A stretch of 64,000 bases of DNA from an uncultured Micrococcales bacterium (GCA_903880095.1 CAIRNX010000001.1:62001-126000); one strand, 5' to 3'; shown: positions 8,190-16,812, counted from the stretch's first letter. Translations and numbers: made by a program. The notes: generated from the letters alone by a model not told the origin.

Positions 8190-9383
8190 GTGTCTAATCT
8201 TCCGCCGCTCGACATCGTCATTCCTCCGAAGCCGAATGAAGCGCCGAATGCGCCAGAGACTCCGACTTCTGCGGCGGTTCCGCCTAGCAAAAAGGGCAAG
8301 GCCGGAAAAATCGTTGCCTGGACATGCGGTAGCTGCCTTGGAATCGTTGTCATTGGCATCTTGATCATTTCTGCAATGATCTCCGGATACACAAACAACC
8401 TCAACCAAGAGCCACCGCTTACAGAACAGGACAAAATAAATCAGCCCTTGGCTCGGGCCTACAACGAAGCTTTTACAGCCCAACAGGCAAACCTGCCAGA
8501 TTTCACCAATTGGATGGGTGCTCAGTTCTCCCAGGGAATTCCTTGTGCATCAAACGTCGACATCTGCATCATGGGCAACACTGGTTCAACTGCGGCTACA
8601 CCGAGCCTTTTGAGTCTCGAAGATGCCCCGAGAATCTGCGATGAGGTGTTGGCTGTTGCCCAAACTCTCGGTGCGGACCAAGACGCGGCATTGGGAGAAA
8701 CTTCTTACCAAGCGTTGACAGCAGGAGCTAAAGACCACTGCGTCGCAACCATGAAAGCGAATTCCAGAACAGTTGGCTTTGGTTGGTGGTCGCCGTCGTA
8801 TTTCATGCTTGGCAACACGGCCGAAGGCACACCTTTCGCCATTCAGCTGAACATGTATCGCGAATCACATGGTTCAGGAAACATTGCCAAAGATGGCGAA
8901 TACATTTCTTACGTCATTTCAACATCATCGGTGTTTGATTCACCGCAACCGCTTGACGATCCTGCCTACAAGTCCAACTGGAAAGACGGTCAAACCCAGG
9001 CCATGGCATTCTTGAATGCTCTCGCATACGTTCGCAGAGCGAATTACAGCACAACCTCTGCAAACAACCCGTCGCCATTTTCGCCAGAGACTGCAACTTG
9101 GGCGAAAGAAGATTTTGAAAAGTATTTCAAGGTCGATGCCAAGTTCGAATTCTTCAAGGGTTCAGACGGTCTGGTTCGTTGGTTCCACATCAAGGCGAAG
9201 GATGGCTTCGACGCATGTGTCTCAACTGGGACTGACAAAGAGTTGGTCACCAAAAATGATGACAGCATGGCTTCGCCGCTCGAGTCTGGCCTCACCGGAA
9301 TAACCATGCTTGGTGGCGAAATCACTGGCCCTAATGACCAGCACACTATTGGTTACTTCTACCGCGGTTCTTGTCACGAATAA
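8190..9383 (+). CDS. Unknown single-pass membrane-anchored protein
   Basis: I choose the GTG at 8190, because CTAGGGGG lies just upstream; a longer reading would begin inside the tRNA. The 397-residue product has a Pro-rich cytoplasmic N-terminus (about residues 1-35), one membrane helix around residues 40-62 (CLGIVVIGILIISAMI), and a large extracytoplasmic part with six or more cysteines that may form disulfides. I do not recognise the family; the N-terminal layout resembles DUF4190/DUF4352-type anchored proteins but the domain does not match from memory. Its 3' end overlaps the convergent MFS gene by 38 bases. Confidence 0.6.
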   Translation: MSNLPPLDIVIPPKPNEAPNAPETPTSAAVPPSKKGKAGKIVAWTCGSCLGIVVIGILIISAMISGYTNNLNQEPPLTEQDKINQPLARAYNEAFTAQQANLPDFTNWMGAQFSQGIPCASNVDICIMGNTGSTAATPSLLSLEDAPRICDEVLAVAQTLGADQDAALGETSYQALTAGAKDHCVATMKANSRTVGFGWWSPSYFMLGNTAEGTPFAIQLNMYRESHGSGNIAKDGEYISYVISTSSVFDSPQPLDDPAYKSNWKDGQTQAMAFLNALAYVRRANYSTTSANNPSPFSPETATWAKEDFEKYFKVDAKFEFFKGSDGLVRWFHIKAKDGFDACVSTGTDKELVTKNDDSMASPLESGLTGITMLGGEITGPNDQHTIGYFYRGSCHE

Positions 9384-10605
9384 AAAACATGGATGCGGCT
9401 GCGATTAGGCAAAGAACTGCTGCCGTGATCCAGGCGATGAAGTAGTCACCCTGGGTGTCGCGAATCATGCCGGCGTAGGCGGCCGCGACGGCAGCGCCAA
9501 TCATGTGGCTGGCAAAAACCCATCCGTAGACGACACCTGATTTAGCCAGGCCAAAGTATTTGCGGGTTAGTGCGATGGTTGGGGGAACCGTGGCGATCCA
9601 GTCGAGGCCGTAGAACACGATGAAGAACCAGAGCGGAGGCTCGGCGGTTGGGCCTAGAACGAATGGAACGGTGAACAGGGCGAGACCTCGCAGGCCGTAG
9701 TAGAAAACTAGGAGGAGCTTGGGGTCGACCTTGTCGGTGAGCCAGCCAGAGGCGATGGTGCCGATGAAGTCGAAGATTCCAACCACTGCGAGAAGGCTAG
9801 CTGCCGTGGTGGCTGGCATTCCGTGGTCGTGGGCGGCGGGAATGAAGTGAGCGCCGATGAGTCCGTTGGTCGTCCAACCGCAAACGAAGAATGTTCCTGC
9901 GAGAACCCAGAAGGCTTTGACCTTGAAGGCGTCTCTGAGGGTGCTGAGAGTGGCCTTGACTGTTCTCGGGGCTTGTTCTTCAACGCGCGGTTCGGTGGCT
10001 CCGTAGGGCAACAGGCCGAGGTCCGCCGGTTTCTCTTTGAAGATAAAGAAGAAGATCGGCATGATGGCGACAACGAATACCGTGACAACTAGCGAACCGA
10101 TTTGCCAGCCTGATTGCATGACCAGATTCGTGATTAGGGGGAGAAACAGGAGTTGGCCGGTGGCATAAGCGGCCGAGAAGATTCCGGTGATCAGCCCGCG
10201 ACGGGTTTCGAACCAGCGGTTGGCGACGATGGATGCAAACACAAGGGCGAGAGCGCCAGTCCCTAGACCCACGAACACGCCCCAATACAGCACAAGCTGC
10301 CAGACCTCAGTCATGAAAAGAGTGAGACCGGTGCCGAGACCTATCAGTGTGAGAGCAATCATGACTGTTCGGCGAATCGTGAAGCGCTCCATAAACACGG
10401 CGGCAAAAGGCGCGGTTAGTCCGTAGAAAATCAGGTTTACGGTTACGGCGAGTGAGGTGTCGGTTCGAGTCCAGCCGAAATGCATTTCGAGCGGCATGAA
10501 CAGCGCGCTCGTTGTTGATCTAAAGGCTGCAGCTGCAATGAGCGTGAGAAAAGTTACGCCGGCAATTAGCCAGGCGCGGTGAAGTTTGAAACCCTTAGTC
10601 GGCAC
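9346..10605 (-). CDS. MFS transporter, monocarboxylate/OFA-like
   Basis: A 419-residue major facilitator with 12 predicted membrane segments. Residues 12-100 contain FGWTRTDTSLAVTVNLIFYGLTAPFAAVF, typical of the oxalate:formate antiporter/monocarboxylate branch that carries organic acids. It is the last gene of a seven-gene minus-strand operon (15449 to 9346) encoding homoprotocatechuate-type degradation enzymes, so an aromatic or carboxylic acid intermediate is the likely cargo. The GTG start overlaps the preceding small gene by 11 bases. No separate copy of the cluster's operator is seen in front of it. Confidence 0.85.
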   Translation of the reverse strand: MPTKGFKLHRAWLIAGVTFLTLIAAAAFRSTTSALFMPLEMHFGWTRTDTSLAVTVNLIFYGLTAPFAAVFMERFTIRRTVMIALTLIGLGTGLTLFMTEVWQLVLYWGVFVGLGTGALALVFASIVANRWFETRRGLITGIFSAAYATGQLLFLPLITNLVMQSGWQIGSLVVTVFVVAIMPIFFFIFKEKPADLGLLPYGATEPRVEEQAPRTVKATLSTLRDAFKVKAFWVLAGTFFVCGWTTNGLIGAHFIPAAHDHGMPATTAASLLAVVGIFDFIGTIASGWLTDKVDPKLLLVFYYGLRGLALFTVPFVLGPTAEPPLWFFIVFYGLDWIATVPPTIALTRKYFGLAKSGVVYGWVFASHMIGAAVAAAYAGMIRDTQGDYFIAWITAAVLCLIAAASMFFIRDKNRGRSNQ

Positions 10606-10837
10606 TCAATAATGCTAGTTTGGCTCGATGCAGGCGGGTGACTAATTCGGATTGGCGTATGGCGAGTTCTTGAGACACGTCAGACATTGTGCGCTTCTCA
10701 ACTAGCAGCCCTTGGGCGACTGGGCGCAGAGCGGTTGGAAGCTTAGCCACCTTCGCTCGGAGTTCGGCTTCGGTGAAGTGCGAGACGTCCGGCTCTTGCT
10801 CTTCGAAGGTGACGTCTAGATCATATTCGCTGCTCAT
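10595..10837 (-). CDS. Stand-alone sigma-70 region 4-like DNA-binding protein
   Basis: The ATG at 10837 overlaps the reductase stop (ATGA), giving 80 residues. The first 25 are acidic. The rest, LPTALRPVAQGLLVEKRTMS through VSQELAIRQSELVTRLHRAK, follows the sigma-70 region 4 helix-turn-helix pattern (LPxxxRxV then a recognition helix ending in RLHRAKxAL). There is no region 2, so it cannot be a complete sigma factor. It may be a small regulator that touches promoter -35 elements or RNA polymerase, encoded inside the catabolic operon it might control. The family match is by pattern only. Confidence 0.6.
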   Translation of the reverse strand: MSSEYDLDVTFEEQEPDVSHFTEAELRAKVAKLPTALRPVAQGLLVEKRTMSDVSQELAIRQSELVTRLHRAKLALLSAD

Positions 10838-12009
10838 TTGAGTTCGAATTCCTTTCGGTAGCCCATTACGGTGGTTCGCATTCCGATGCCGCACACACCA
10901 ACCATTTTGCCTTCACGGTAGTAGCCGAAGACGCATTCGCCTTGGATGTCACCGGCAACCAGTTTCACCTCATCGGCAAGCGCGAGCAGGCCGTAGGCGA
11001 GGATGTGGATGTCGTACTGGTCGCTCCAGAACGAAGGAATCGGTGCGAACGGGCCTTGCGTCTGCCCGGCGAAAACTTGGGCGACTCGTTTAGCCGTGTC
11101 GGTGGGGATATTCCAGTGCTCGACTCTGCGGGCTTCGTCGTCGAAGAGAGGGTTAGCGAAGCGGGCAACGTCGCCAATCGCAAAAACGTTTGGCCATGCT
11201 TCGCCGCTGGTTTTCACAGCACGCATGTCGTTGTCGGTGAGCACGCCGTTCGAGAGTTCGAGGTCGTTGCCTTCGAGCCATTCGGTGTTGGTATGTGAGC
11301 CGATTGCTTCAACTAGTACGTCGCAGAGAATGATTTCGCCGCTATCTAGCACAACGCCCTCGACGGCGGTGGTGCCCACGAGATCTGTGACTGAGGTCTT
11401 CATGACGAACTTGACGCCCATAGCTTCGTGGCGGCGCTGAAGCTCTTTAGCGAGCTCAACACCAAGTGGGCGAGTAATGGGGTGGCTGCCGGGGGCAACA
11501 ACGGTTACCTCACAGCCGAGTTTGCGGGCGGTTGCCGCCACCTCGCAACCAATGAAGCCGGCGCCGAGCACTACGACTCTCGCACCTGGTTTGAGGTCTT
11601 TGCGAAGCCCGATTGCGTCGTCTAGGGTTCTGACAGCGTGGCGGCCAATGAGCTCGGCGTTTTGAACTTCAAGGCGCTTGGGTCTGAGCCCGGTGGCAAT
11701 GATCAATGTGCCGTAGGCGTGAGTTTCGCCCTCGGAGTCGGTGACCGTACCGTGCTCGAGGTCGGCGCTCTCAACTCGGGTGCCGAGCACCCAGTTGACG
11801 TCTGCTGTAGATTCTCGCTGCGGAAAAGCGACGGCTTCGTGGCTAACCTCTGCCGCCAAAACTTCTTTCGAGAGCGGTGGGCGGTTGTATGGAGCGTGGT
11901 GCTCCTCACCGATGACCGTGATCGGCCCGGCGTACCCGAAACGTCGAAGCGCCTCGGCGGCACGAAGGCCACCCATCGACGCCCCGACGATTATTACGGG
12001 TTTGGTCAT
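10834..12009 (-). CDS. FAD-dependent ferredoxin reductase
   Basis: 391 residues, starting at the ATG at 12009 that overlaps the ferredoxin stop; an upstream start at 12042 would intrude into that gene. The N-terminal Rossmann motif VIIVGASMGGLRAAEALRR binds FAD, the second dinucleotide fold VVVLGAGFIGCEVAATARK binds NAD(P)H, and ATGLRPKRL and VFAIGDVARF are the usual family motifs. It is the oxygenase-coupled reductase type (as with ThcD or putidaredoxin reductase) that passes electrons from NAD(P)H to a ferredoxin. Lying next to a 3Fe-4S ferredoxin, it most likely serves the P450 encoded at 16848. Confidence 0.92.
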   Translation of the reverse strand: MTKPVIIVGASMGGLRAAEALRRFGYAGPITVIGEEHHAPYNRPPLSKEVLAAEVSHEAVAFPQRESTADVNWVLGTRVESADLEHGTVTDSEGETHAYGTLIIATGLRPKRLEVQNAELIGRHAVRTLDDAIGLRKDLKPGARVVVLGAGFIGCEVAATARKLGCEVTVVAPGSHPITRPLGVELAKELQRRHEAMGVKFVMKTSVTDLVGTTAVEGVVLDSGEIILCDVLVEAIGSHTNTEWLEGNDLELSNGVLTDNDMRAVKTSGEAWPNVFAIGDVARFANPLFDDEARRVEHWNIPTDTAKRVAQVFAGQTQGPFAPIPSFWSDQYDIHILAYGLLALADEVKLVAGDIQGECVFGYYREGKMVGVCGIGMRTTVMGYRKEFELK

Positions 12010-12203
12010 TACTTGACGATGAAGATTGCCTGCATTGGGCAAACGTCAATCGCTGCCTCAACGTTGGCTAGCTCCGAGTCGTCTGCCTCGGCCGTGTATT
12101 CGAGCTTGTCGTCTGCGTTCAGACGAAAAATGTCTGGCGCTTCAAACACGCACTGACCGTAGTGCTGGCACTTGGTCATGTCGACTTCGATCTTGATTGT
12201 CAT
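12009..12203 (-). CDS. [3Fe-4S]-type ferredoxin
   Basis: A 64-residue single-cluster ferredoxin. The ligands are Cys12, Cys18 and Cys55 (CQHYGQC then CP). The position that would hold the fourth ligand is Tyr15, which indicates a 3Fe-4S rather than a 4Fe-4S cluster. Such ferredoxins are the usual electron donors of actinobacterial cytochromes P450. Its start overlaps the preceding stop by one base and its stop overlaps the reductase start, so ferredoxin and reductase are made together. Confidence 0.93.
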   Translation of the reverse strand: MTIKIEVDMTKCQHYGQCVFEAPDIFRLNADDKLEYTAEADDSELANVEAAIDVCPMQAIFIVK

Positions 12204-13078
12204 TATTTTTCCTCCACGGTAGATGGGTAAAGGTCTTTTGATGGGGTGCGAATGCCACGGAACTCCCAGTCGCCACCCATGGCGGTTGAGACAACCTCTT
12301 CGCTTTCGGTTGGCTGAGCGCCAACGTCGGTGCGAATCGGGGTTGGGCCTTCGACGATGTGGTTGGTGAGGCGTCCGAGGCCTTCGACCTCAACCTCGAC
12401 AATGTCGCCTGGCTGAACCGGGCGACTGAACGCTGGCGTGCCAGAGAACAGCATGTCGCCAGGCACCAACGTGATGGTGCGAGCGATGTCGGCAACCAGG
12501 TAGTGCATGTCCCACTCCATGTTGTCGGTGTTGTCTTCTTGTTTGACTTCGCCGTTCACGTAGGTGCGAATCATCTTGTTTCTGAAGTCCCAGTCGGTGA
12601 CGAGCCCAGGGCCAACAGGGGCCAAGGTGTCTGAGCCCTTGACGCGCAGCATCGAGCCGGCGTCTGTGTCTCTGAAGTCGTGTAGGCCGTAGTCGTTGCC
12701 AACCGTATAACCCGCGATGTAGTCGCCGGCTTCTTCTGGCGAAATGTTGCGAGCGGTCTTGCCGATCACGATGACGATTTCACCCTCGTAGTTGAGCCAC
12801 TTGCAGCCGGCCGGGCGCACAACAGCACCCTTGTGGGTGTTTAGCGCGGTGATTGGCTTGTGAAAGTAGGTTGGGGCGCTCGGGAGCTTGGTCATGAACT
12901 CTTGGGTGCGGCTGTCGTAGTTCAGGTGCACAGCGATGATTTTGGTTGGCTCACTTGGTGCTAGGTGCACGGCGTCTTCGATCGCGGTGATACGTCCGTC
13001 TGGGGCAATCAGGTTTTCACCCTGGCGCAAAACCTGCACCGGGTAGCCATCAAGCAGAATTCTTCGATACTCAGTCAC
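12203..13078 (-). CDS. FAH-family hydrolase, HpaG-like isomerase/decarboxylase
   Basis: A 291-residue fumarylacetoacetate-hydrolase-fold protein with the metal ligands Glu98, Glu100 (YEGEI) and Asp129 (GNDYG), and the C-terminal GDMLFSGTPAF and PGDIVEVEVEGLGRLTN motifs. Next to HpaD- and HpaE-like genes it most likely acts on the 5-carboxymethyl-2-hydroxymuconate product. E. coli HpaG carries two such domains (isomerase and decarboxylase) in one chain of over 400 residues; this one has a single domain, so one of the two activities may be supplied elsewhere. The GTG start overlaps the dioxygenase stop by eight bases. Confidence 0.85.
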   Translation of the reverse strand: MTEYRRILLDGYPVQVLRQGENLIAPDGRITAIEDAVHLAPSEPTKIIAVHLNYDSRTQEFMTKLPSAPTYFHKPITALNTHKGAVVRPAGCKWLNYEGEIVIVIGKTARNISPEEAGDYIAGYTVGNDYGLHDFRDTDAGSMLRVKGSDTLAPVGPGLVTDWDFRNKMIRTYVNGEVKQEDNTDNMEWDMHYLVADIARTITLVPGDMLFSGTPAFSRPVQPGDIVEVEVEGLGRLTNHIVEGPTPIRTDVGAQPTESEEVVSTAMGGDWEFRGIRTPSKDLYPSTVEEK

Positions 13079-13982
13079 GAGAGAGAGTCACGTCCTTAGG
13101 TTGTGGGAATCCACCCTCCGGCTTGTCGAACCAGATGTGAACCTGGCCGGTGCCGATCGAGTTTTCGTATTCAGAGTACAAGCGGCCAACCGAGGTGTTC
13201 GCCTCTTCGCCGAGTGCACCAGCCATGGCTAGGTAGTGGAAGAACCCGGCTTCTGGCTTGTATTTCTTGAAGTTGTCGAAGTCGTCTAAGACGGCCTTGT
13301 GGTTGCCTTCAGCGAACCAAGACATGACCTTCTTGTCGTACTCGTAGGCCTCAGGTGAATAAATGTGCTTCGGGTCGCTGGCTTCGTGCTTGCGAAGGTC
13401 GCGTAACTTGTGGAACGTGTGGCTTAGGGCGCCAGAAGCCAGTAGCAGCACCTTGCTGTCGCTGTCGCGAATTGCTTCGCCAAGAGCACGACCGGCTCGA
13501 ATGAAGTCTTCTGGGGTGCCGGTCTGGCAAACCGACATCGAGATCCACTTCTTGTCGTCGAGCCCACGGCCTAGGTAGTGCCAAAGGTTCACGGTCGCGT
13601 AGAAGATTGGCAAGTGTGGGTCGGCAATCGGGGTGATCCACGTGCCGTTCTTTTCGTCGTACTTGCTCAAAGAGTTTGCCAACTCAGGGTTGCCCTTCAT
13701 GGCGTAAGGAATCTGGCTCATGCCGCGAGGAAGCTCCTCTGAGGTGAACAGGCCAGAGCGTTCGGCAGCCGAGGTGATTACGAACTCAACCGTGGTTGCC
13801 CAGTGCGAGTCGAGAACCACTACTGTGTCGTAGTCGAGGGTTTCGAATACGTCTTTGCGAAGCTGCTTGAGACCGGGGACGAGGCTGAGTTCTTTGCCGT
13901 CGTTGAGGTCTTTGCGAACCGCTTCAGGCAGCATGATCGTTGGCACATGGGCCAGGATCGCTGCACCTACTACTTCACCCAT
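13071..13982 (-). CDS. hpaD: 3,4-dihydroxyphenylacetate 2,3-dioxygenase, LigB type
   Basis: A 303-residue class III extradiol dioxygenase. The N-terminal HVPTIML with His12, the DSHW with His60, and the SGALSH segment match the LigB-fold metal site and acid-base His. The stretch ELPRGMSQIPYAMKGNPEL and the C-terminal SIGTGQVHIWF closely follow enterobacterial HpaD. It cleaves homoprotocatechuate next to the hydroxyls to 5-carboxymethyl-2-hydroxymuconate semialdehyde. It follows the aldehyde dehydrogenase gene after three bases. Aminophenol dioxygenases share the fold, but the local similarity favours HpaD. Confidence 0.87.
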   Translation of the reverse strand: MGEVVGAAILAHVPTIMLPEAVRKDLNDGKELSLVPGLKQLRKDVFETLDYDTVVVLDSHWATTVEFVITSAAERSGLFTSEELPRGMSQIPYAMKGNPELANSLSKYDEKNGTWITPIADPHLPIFYATVNLWHYLGRGLDDKKWISMSVCQTGTPEDFIRAGRALGEAIRDSDSKVLLLASGALSHTFHKLRDLRKHEASDPKHIYSPEAYEYDKKVMSWFAEGNHKAVLDDFDNFKKYKPEAGFFHYLAMAGALGEEANTSVGRLYSEYENSIGTGQVHIWFDKPEGGFPQPKDVTLSRD

Positions 13983-13985
13983 TCG

Positions 13986-15449
13986 TTATTCCTTCCAACC
14001 GGTTGGTGAAACTACTGTGTTCTTTACATCTGCGTAGAAGTCGAAAGACCAGGTGCCGCCTTCGCGGCCGATGCCAGACTTGCGCGACCCGCCAAACGGG
14101 GCCTTCAGGTCGCGAACAAAGAAGCAGTTGACCCAGATGGTGCCGGCCACGAGCTGCTTAGAAACCTTGCTTGCGCGCTCGCGGTTGCCAGAAACGAGTA
14201 TCGCCGCAAGGCCGAACTCGGTTCCGTTCGCCATAGCCACAGCCTCTTCGTCTGACGCAAAGGTTTGCATGCAAAGCACCGGGCCGAAAACCTCGGCGGT
14301 GACGATCTCGCTGCCTGGGGTCGGGTTCTTCACGAGAGTTGGCTTGAAATAGAGGCCGCCGAGCTCTTCATTTGGCTCGCCACCCATGACGAAGTCTTGG
14401 CCTTCTGCCTTCGCGCGGTCAACGAAACCCTTGATGCGATCGAAGTGCACCTGGTGAATCTGCGGGCCGATGTCGGTTGCTTCGTCGCGAGGGTCACCCT
14501 GCTTGATCTGCAGCGCCTTTTCGCGGAACTTTTCGGCGAACGCATCGGCGATGTTTTCGTGAACCAAGATGCGAGTACCAGAGAGGCAAACCTGACCGGC
14601 GTTGTCGTATTGCTCGACGGCGAGAGTGACGGCGAGGTCGAGGTCGGCGTCTTCGAGAACGATGCAAGGCGATTTGCCACCAAGCTCAAACGAGACCGGC
14701 GTGAGGTTTTCGGCTGCCGAGCGGGCGATGACCTTTGCGGTTGGCACCGAGCCAGTGAAAGAGATGCGTGAAAGGTCGGGGTTAGCTACTAGCGCGGCAC
14801 CAACTTCGCGGCCGAAGCCCTGAATCACGTTGAATACGCCGTCAGGCAGGCCGGCCTGCTTGGTGAGGTCGGCGAAGAACGACGCCGAAAGCGGGGTCCA
14901 TTCGGCTGGTTTTAGAACCACCGTGTCACCGGCGGCAAGGGCTGGGCCAATCTTCCAGGTGGCAAGCATGAGTGGCGCATTCCAAGGCGTGATCAGTGCG
15001 GCGACGCCAGATGGGTCCCACGAAATGTTGTTGGTGTGTCCGCGGGTTTCAAATGCCTCGTGGTGCAGTTCATTGATCGCCCAGTCGGCGAAGAAACGCA
15101 TGTTTAGGGCAACGCGTGGCATCACTCCGCGACGATGCGAGCGCAGGAGCGAACCGTTGTCCATGGTTTCGAGCATTGCCAGGGTCTCGATGTTCGCCTC
15201 GACTAGATCGGCGATGCGGTGCAAAATCTCTCCGCGACCCTTTGGGCCAAGTGCTGCCCAGGCCGGAAACGCTGTTTTTGCGGCGGCTACTGCCGCCTCG
15301 GCCTCGGCCTGACCACCGCGAGAAATCTCGCCGAGGAACGTGCCATCGATGGGGGAGGTGTTGGTGAAGGTTTCTACCGAGCCAACGCGCTCGCCGTTAA
15401 TCCAGTGGCGGGTGTCTACCTTTGCGCCAGCAACTTCGATGGTGCTCAT
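13986..15449 (-). CDS. hpaE: 5-carboxymethyl-2-hydroxymuconate semialdehyde dehydrogenase
   Basis: 487 residues from the ATG at 15449, which has AAGGAAC upstream; a start 12 bases earlier is possible. It is an NAD-dependent aldehyde dehydrogenase with the ELGGKSP general-base motif and the nucleophile in GQVCLSGTR. The C-terminal WVNCFFVRDLKAPFGGSR is close to HpaE, the enzyme that oxidises the HpaD product. As first gene of the operon it is followed by hpaD, the FAH protein, ferredoxin, reductase, the sigma-like protein and the MFS carrier. A near-perfect operator copy lies 20 bases upstream. Confidence 0.86.
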   Translation of the reverse strand: MSTIEVAGAKVDTRHWINGERVGSVETFTNTSPIDGTFLGEISRGGQAEAEAAVAAAKTAFPAWAALGPKGRGEILHRIADLVEANIETLAMLETMDNGSLLRSHRRGVMPRVALNMRFFADWAINELHHEAFETRGHTNNISWDPSGVAALITPWNAPLMLATWKIGPALAAGDTVVLKPAEWTPLSASFFADLTKQAGLPDGVFNVIQGFGREVGAALVANPDLSRISFTGSVPTAKVIARSAAENLTPVSFELGGKSPCIVLEDADLDLAVTLAVEQYDNAGQVCLSGTRILVHENIADAFAEKFREKALQIKQGDPRDEATDIGPQIHQVHFDRIKGFVDRAKAEGQDFVMGGEPNEELGGLYFKPTLVKNPTPGSEIVTAEVFGPVLCMQTFASDEEAVAMANGTEFGLAAILVSGNRERASKVSKQLVAGTIWVNCFFVRDLKAPFGGSRKSGIGREGGTWSFDFYADVKNTVVSPTGWKE

Positions 15450-15468
15450 AAGTTCCTTCATATTCCGT

Positions 15469-15490
15469 AATCGTTCGGATACTAATGATT
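15469..15490. promoter_or_regulatory. Catabolic-cluster operator, copy 1
   Basis: A 22-bp imperfect palindrome, AATCGTTC-N6-TAATGATT, matching 14 of 16 arm positions of the perfect copy at 21168. It lies between the divergent hpaE operon and the PuuD-like gene. A further half-site (TAACGATT) is at 15532-15539. Predicted to bind the MarR protein encoded at 16229-16729. Confidence 0.72.
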
Positions 15491-15555
15491 TAGATTAGGG
15501 CATACTTGACCCTAGTTCCACCTAGTTTTCATAACGATTTGATTGGATTCTCGAT

Positions 15556-16257
15556 ATGACTAGACCTCGCATTGCGATCCTCGGCCGTTTCGCCGAAGGA
15601 ACAACCGTGACGCGCTCTCGCGGAGTGGTTACTGCTCGGGCCCTCGCCGATGCAGTTTGGGCTGCCGGCGGCGACCCTTTAACGTTCTTGCCGGTTGAAG
15701 ATAGCGACTGGAATGAGCGTATGGCCGGCATCGACGGCATCTTGATGCCTGGTGGCGGCGACCTCGACCCATCGCACTATGCGAGCGAGGTGACCACCGA
15801 CGAGATTTATGGCGTGGACGCAGTGCAGGACGCCGTTGATTTTTCTCTAGTGAAGTGGGCGATCGATAATGCGATTCCGCTGCTCGCCGTTTGCCGCGGC
15901 TGCCAGGTCGTAAACGTCGCTCTCGGTGGCACTCTGATTCAGCACATGGAAGACGATCACCGTCACAAGGTTCACTCAGTCAAGATCACCGAGGCAAAGT
16001 CGCTTGGTTTAACCGAAGACCATGTCGAGTCGTCTTGCTATCACCATCAGGCCATCGATCAGCTTGGTCGAGGCTTAGAGGTTGTTGCAACAAGTGGTGA
16101 AGGCGTCATCGAGGCAATCAAGATTCCTTCGAAGGCTTGGGCGTTTGGTGTGCAATGGCACCCAGAAGACAACTTTGCTTCGAACTCCCAGCAGCTCGCT
16201 ATTTTCGAGCGCTTCGTTTCAGAGGCGGCTAGTTTTTCTTCTCAACGCCAACGGTAA
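15556..16257 (+). CDS. PuuD-like gamma-glutamyl hydrolase (class I GATase fold)
   Basis: A 233-residue C26-family enzyme. The nucleophile is Cys113 in AVCRGCQ, and His202 and Glu204 (QWHPED) complete the triad; MPGGGDLDP is the family's N-terminal signature. Relatives hydrolyse gamma-glutamyl-GABA or other gamma-glutamyl amides. The GS-like ligase at 18881 would make such an amide. The ATG follows the shared regulatory region with hpaE, and the 3' end overlaps the convergent marR gene by 29 bases. E. coli PuuD acts in putrescine degradation; the actual amide here is unknown. Confidence 0.85.
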   Translation: MTRPRIAILGRFAEGTTVTRSRGVVTARALADAVWAAGGDPLTFLPVEDSDWNERMAGIDGILMPGGGDLDPSHYASEVTTDEIYGVDAVQDAVDFSLVKWAIDNAIPLLAVCRGCQVVNVALGGTLIQHMEDDHRHKVHSVKITEAKSLGLTEDHVESSCYHHQAIDQLGRGLEVVATSGEGVIEAIKIPSKAWAFGVQWHPEDNFASNSQQLAIFERFVSEAASFSSQRQR

Positions 16258-16729
16258 TTGCGCGAAGTAGGTCGGCAAGCTCTTTTTGCTTTGCCGCCGA
16301 AACAACGCCGGCGACTTCTTTTTCGTTCGCGTTAAATTCTGGGAACAAGGTGTCCATCATTTTGCGACCCTTGTTTGTTAGCGTCACCAAAACGAGGCGA
16401 CCATCGGTTTCGCTCTTCGCGCGAGTAACTAGACCGCGCCCTTCAAGAGTTGTTAGCACGCCGGTGAGTGTTGCCTTTGAGAAGCCGCCCTCGTCGGCAA
16501 TTTGCAGAGTCTCGATTGGCTCCCAGATCCATGAGACCCAAAGCACTACAAAGGCTGTCCAAGAAAGGTCGTGCTGGGCGAGCACCGTGCGCTCTAGGTG
16601 GTTGCGAACAGCGGTTGCCGCGCGGAACAGGTTTGACGTAACGGCCATGGACTGAAAGTCCAAAGTCATGTGCGAAAGTCGCTCGCTTACCTGACGCTCG
16701 GTCTCGGTAAGTGTGTGTGCTCCAGCCAT
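16229..16729 (-). CDS. MarR-family transcriptional regulator
   Basis: 166 residues from the ATG at 16729, which is preceded by AAAGGGGG at the right distance; the longer reading from 16774 has no ribosome site. The winged helix-turn-helix is visible as IADEGGFSKATLTGVLTTLE followed by the wing RAKSETDGRLVLVTLT. Such proteins are dimers that usually repress and are released by an aromatic or acid ligand. It sits in the middle of the catabolic cluster with a palindrome copy just upstream (16769-16790), suggesting autoregulation and control of the other five palindrome-bearing promoters. Confidence 0.88.
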   Translation of the reverse strand: MAGAHTLTETERQVSERLSHMTLDFQSMAVTSNLFRAATAVRNHLERTVLAQHDLSWTAFVVLWVSWIWEPIETLQIADEGGFSKATLTGVLTTLEGRGLVTRAKSETDGRLVLVTLTNKGRKMMDTLFPEFNANEKEVAGVVSAAKQKELADLLRAITVGVEKKN

Positions 16730-16768
16730 AGTGGCCCCCTTTGTTGCTAAATCGTAACCCCCATTGTC

Positions 16769-16790
16769 TTTCATTTAGTCCCGAACGACC
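16769..16790. promoter_or_regulatory. Catabolic-cluster operator, copy 2 (weak left arm)
   Basis: The right arm GAACGACC matches six of eight positions of the consensus arm GAACGATT; the left arm TTTCATTT matches four of eight. It lies 40 bases upstream of the marR start, in the short divergent region shared with the P450 gene. Weaker than the other copies, as would suit autoregulation. Confidence 0.5.
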
Positions 16791-16812
16791 TTAAATTTCC
16801 ACTAAGGTAAAA

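Noticed and set aside
12142-12495. Long antisense reading frames within the catabolic operon and elsewhere
   Set aside because: They overlap well-supported genes on the same or the other strand, show no protein-family patterns and lack ribosome sites; they follow from codon bias.
13071-15449. Assignment of the dioxygenase and dehydrogenase to 2-aminophenol degradation
   Set aside because: Aminophenol dioxygenases share the LigB fold but use two subunits, and only one such gene is present. The local sequence (ELPRGMSQIPYAMKGNPEL, WVNCFFVRDLKAPFGG) follows HpaD and HpaE.
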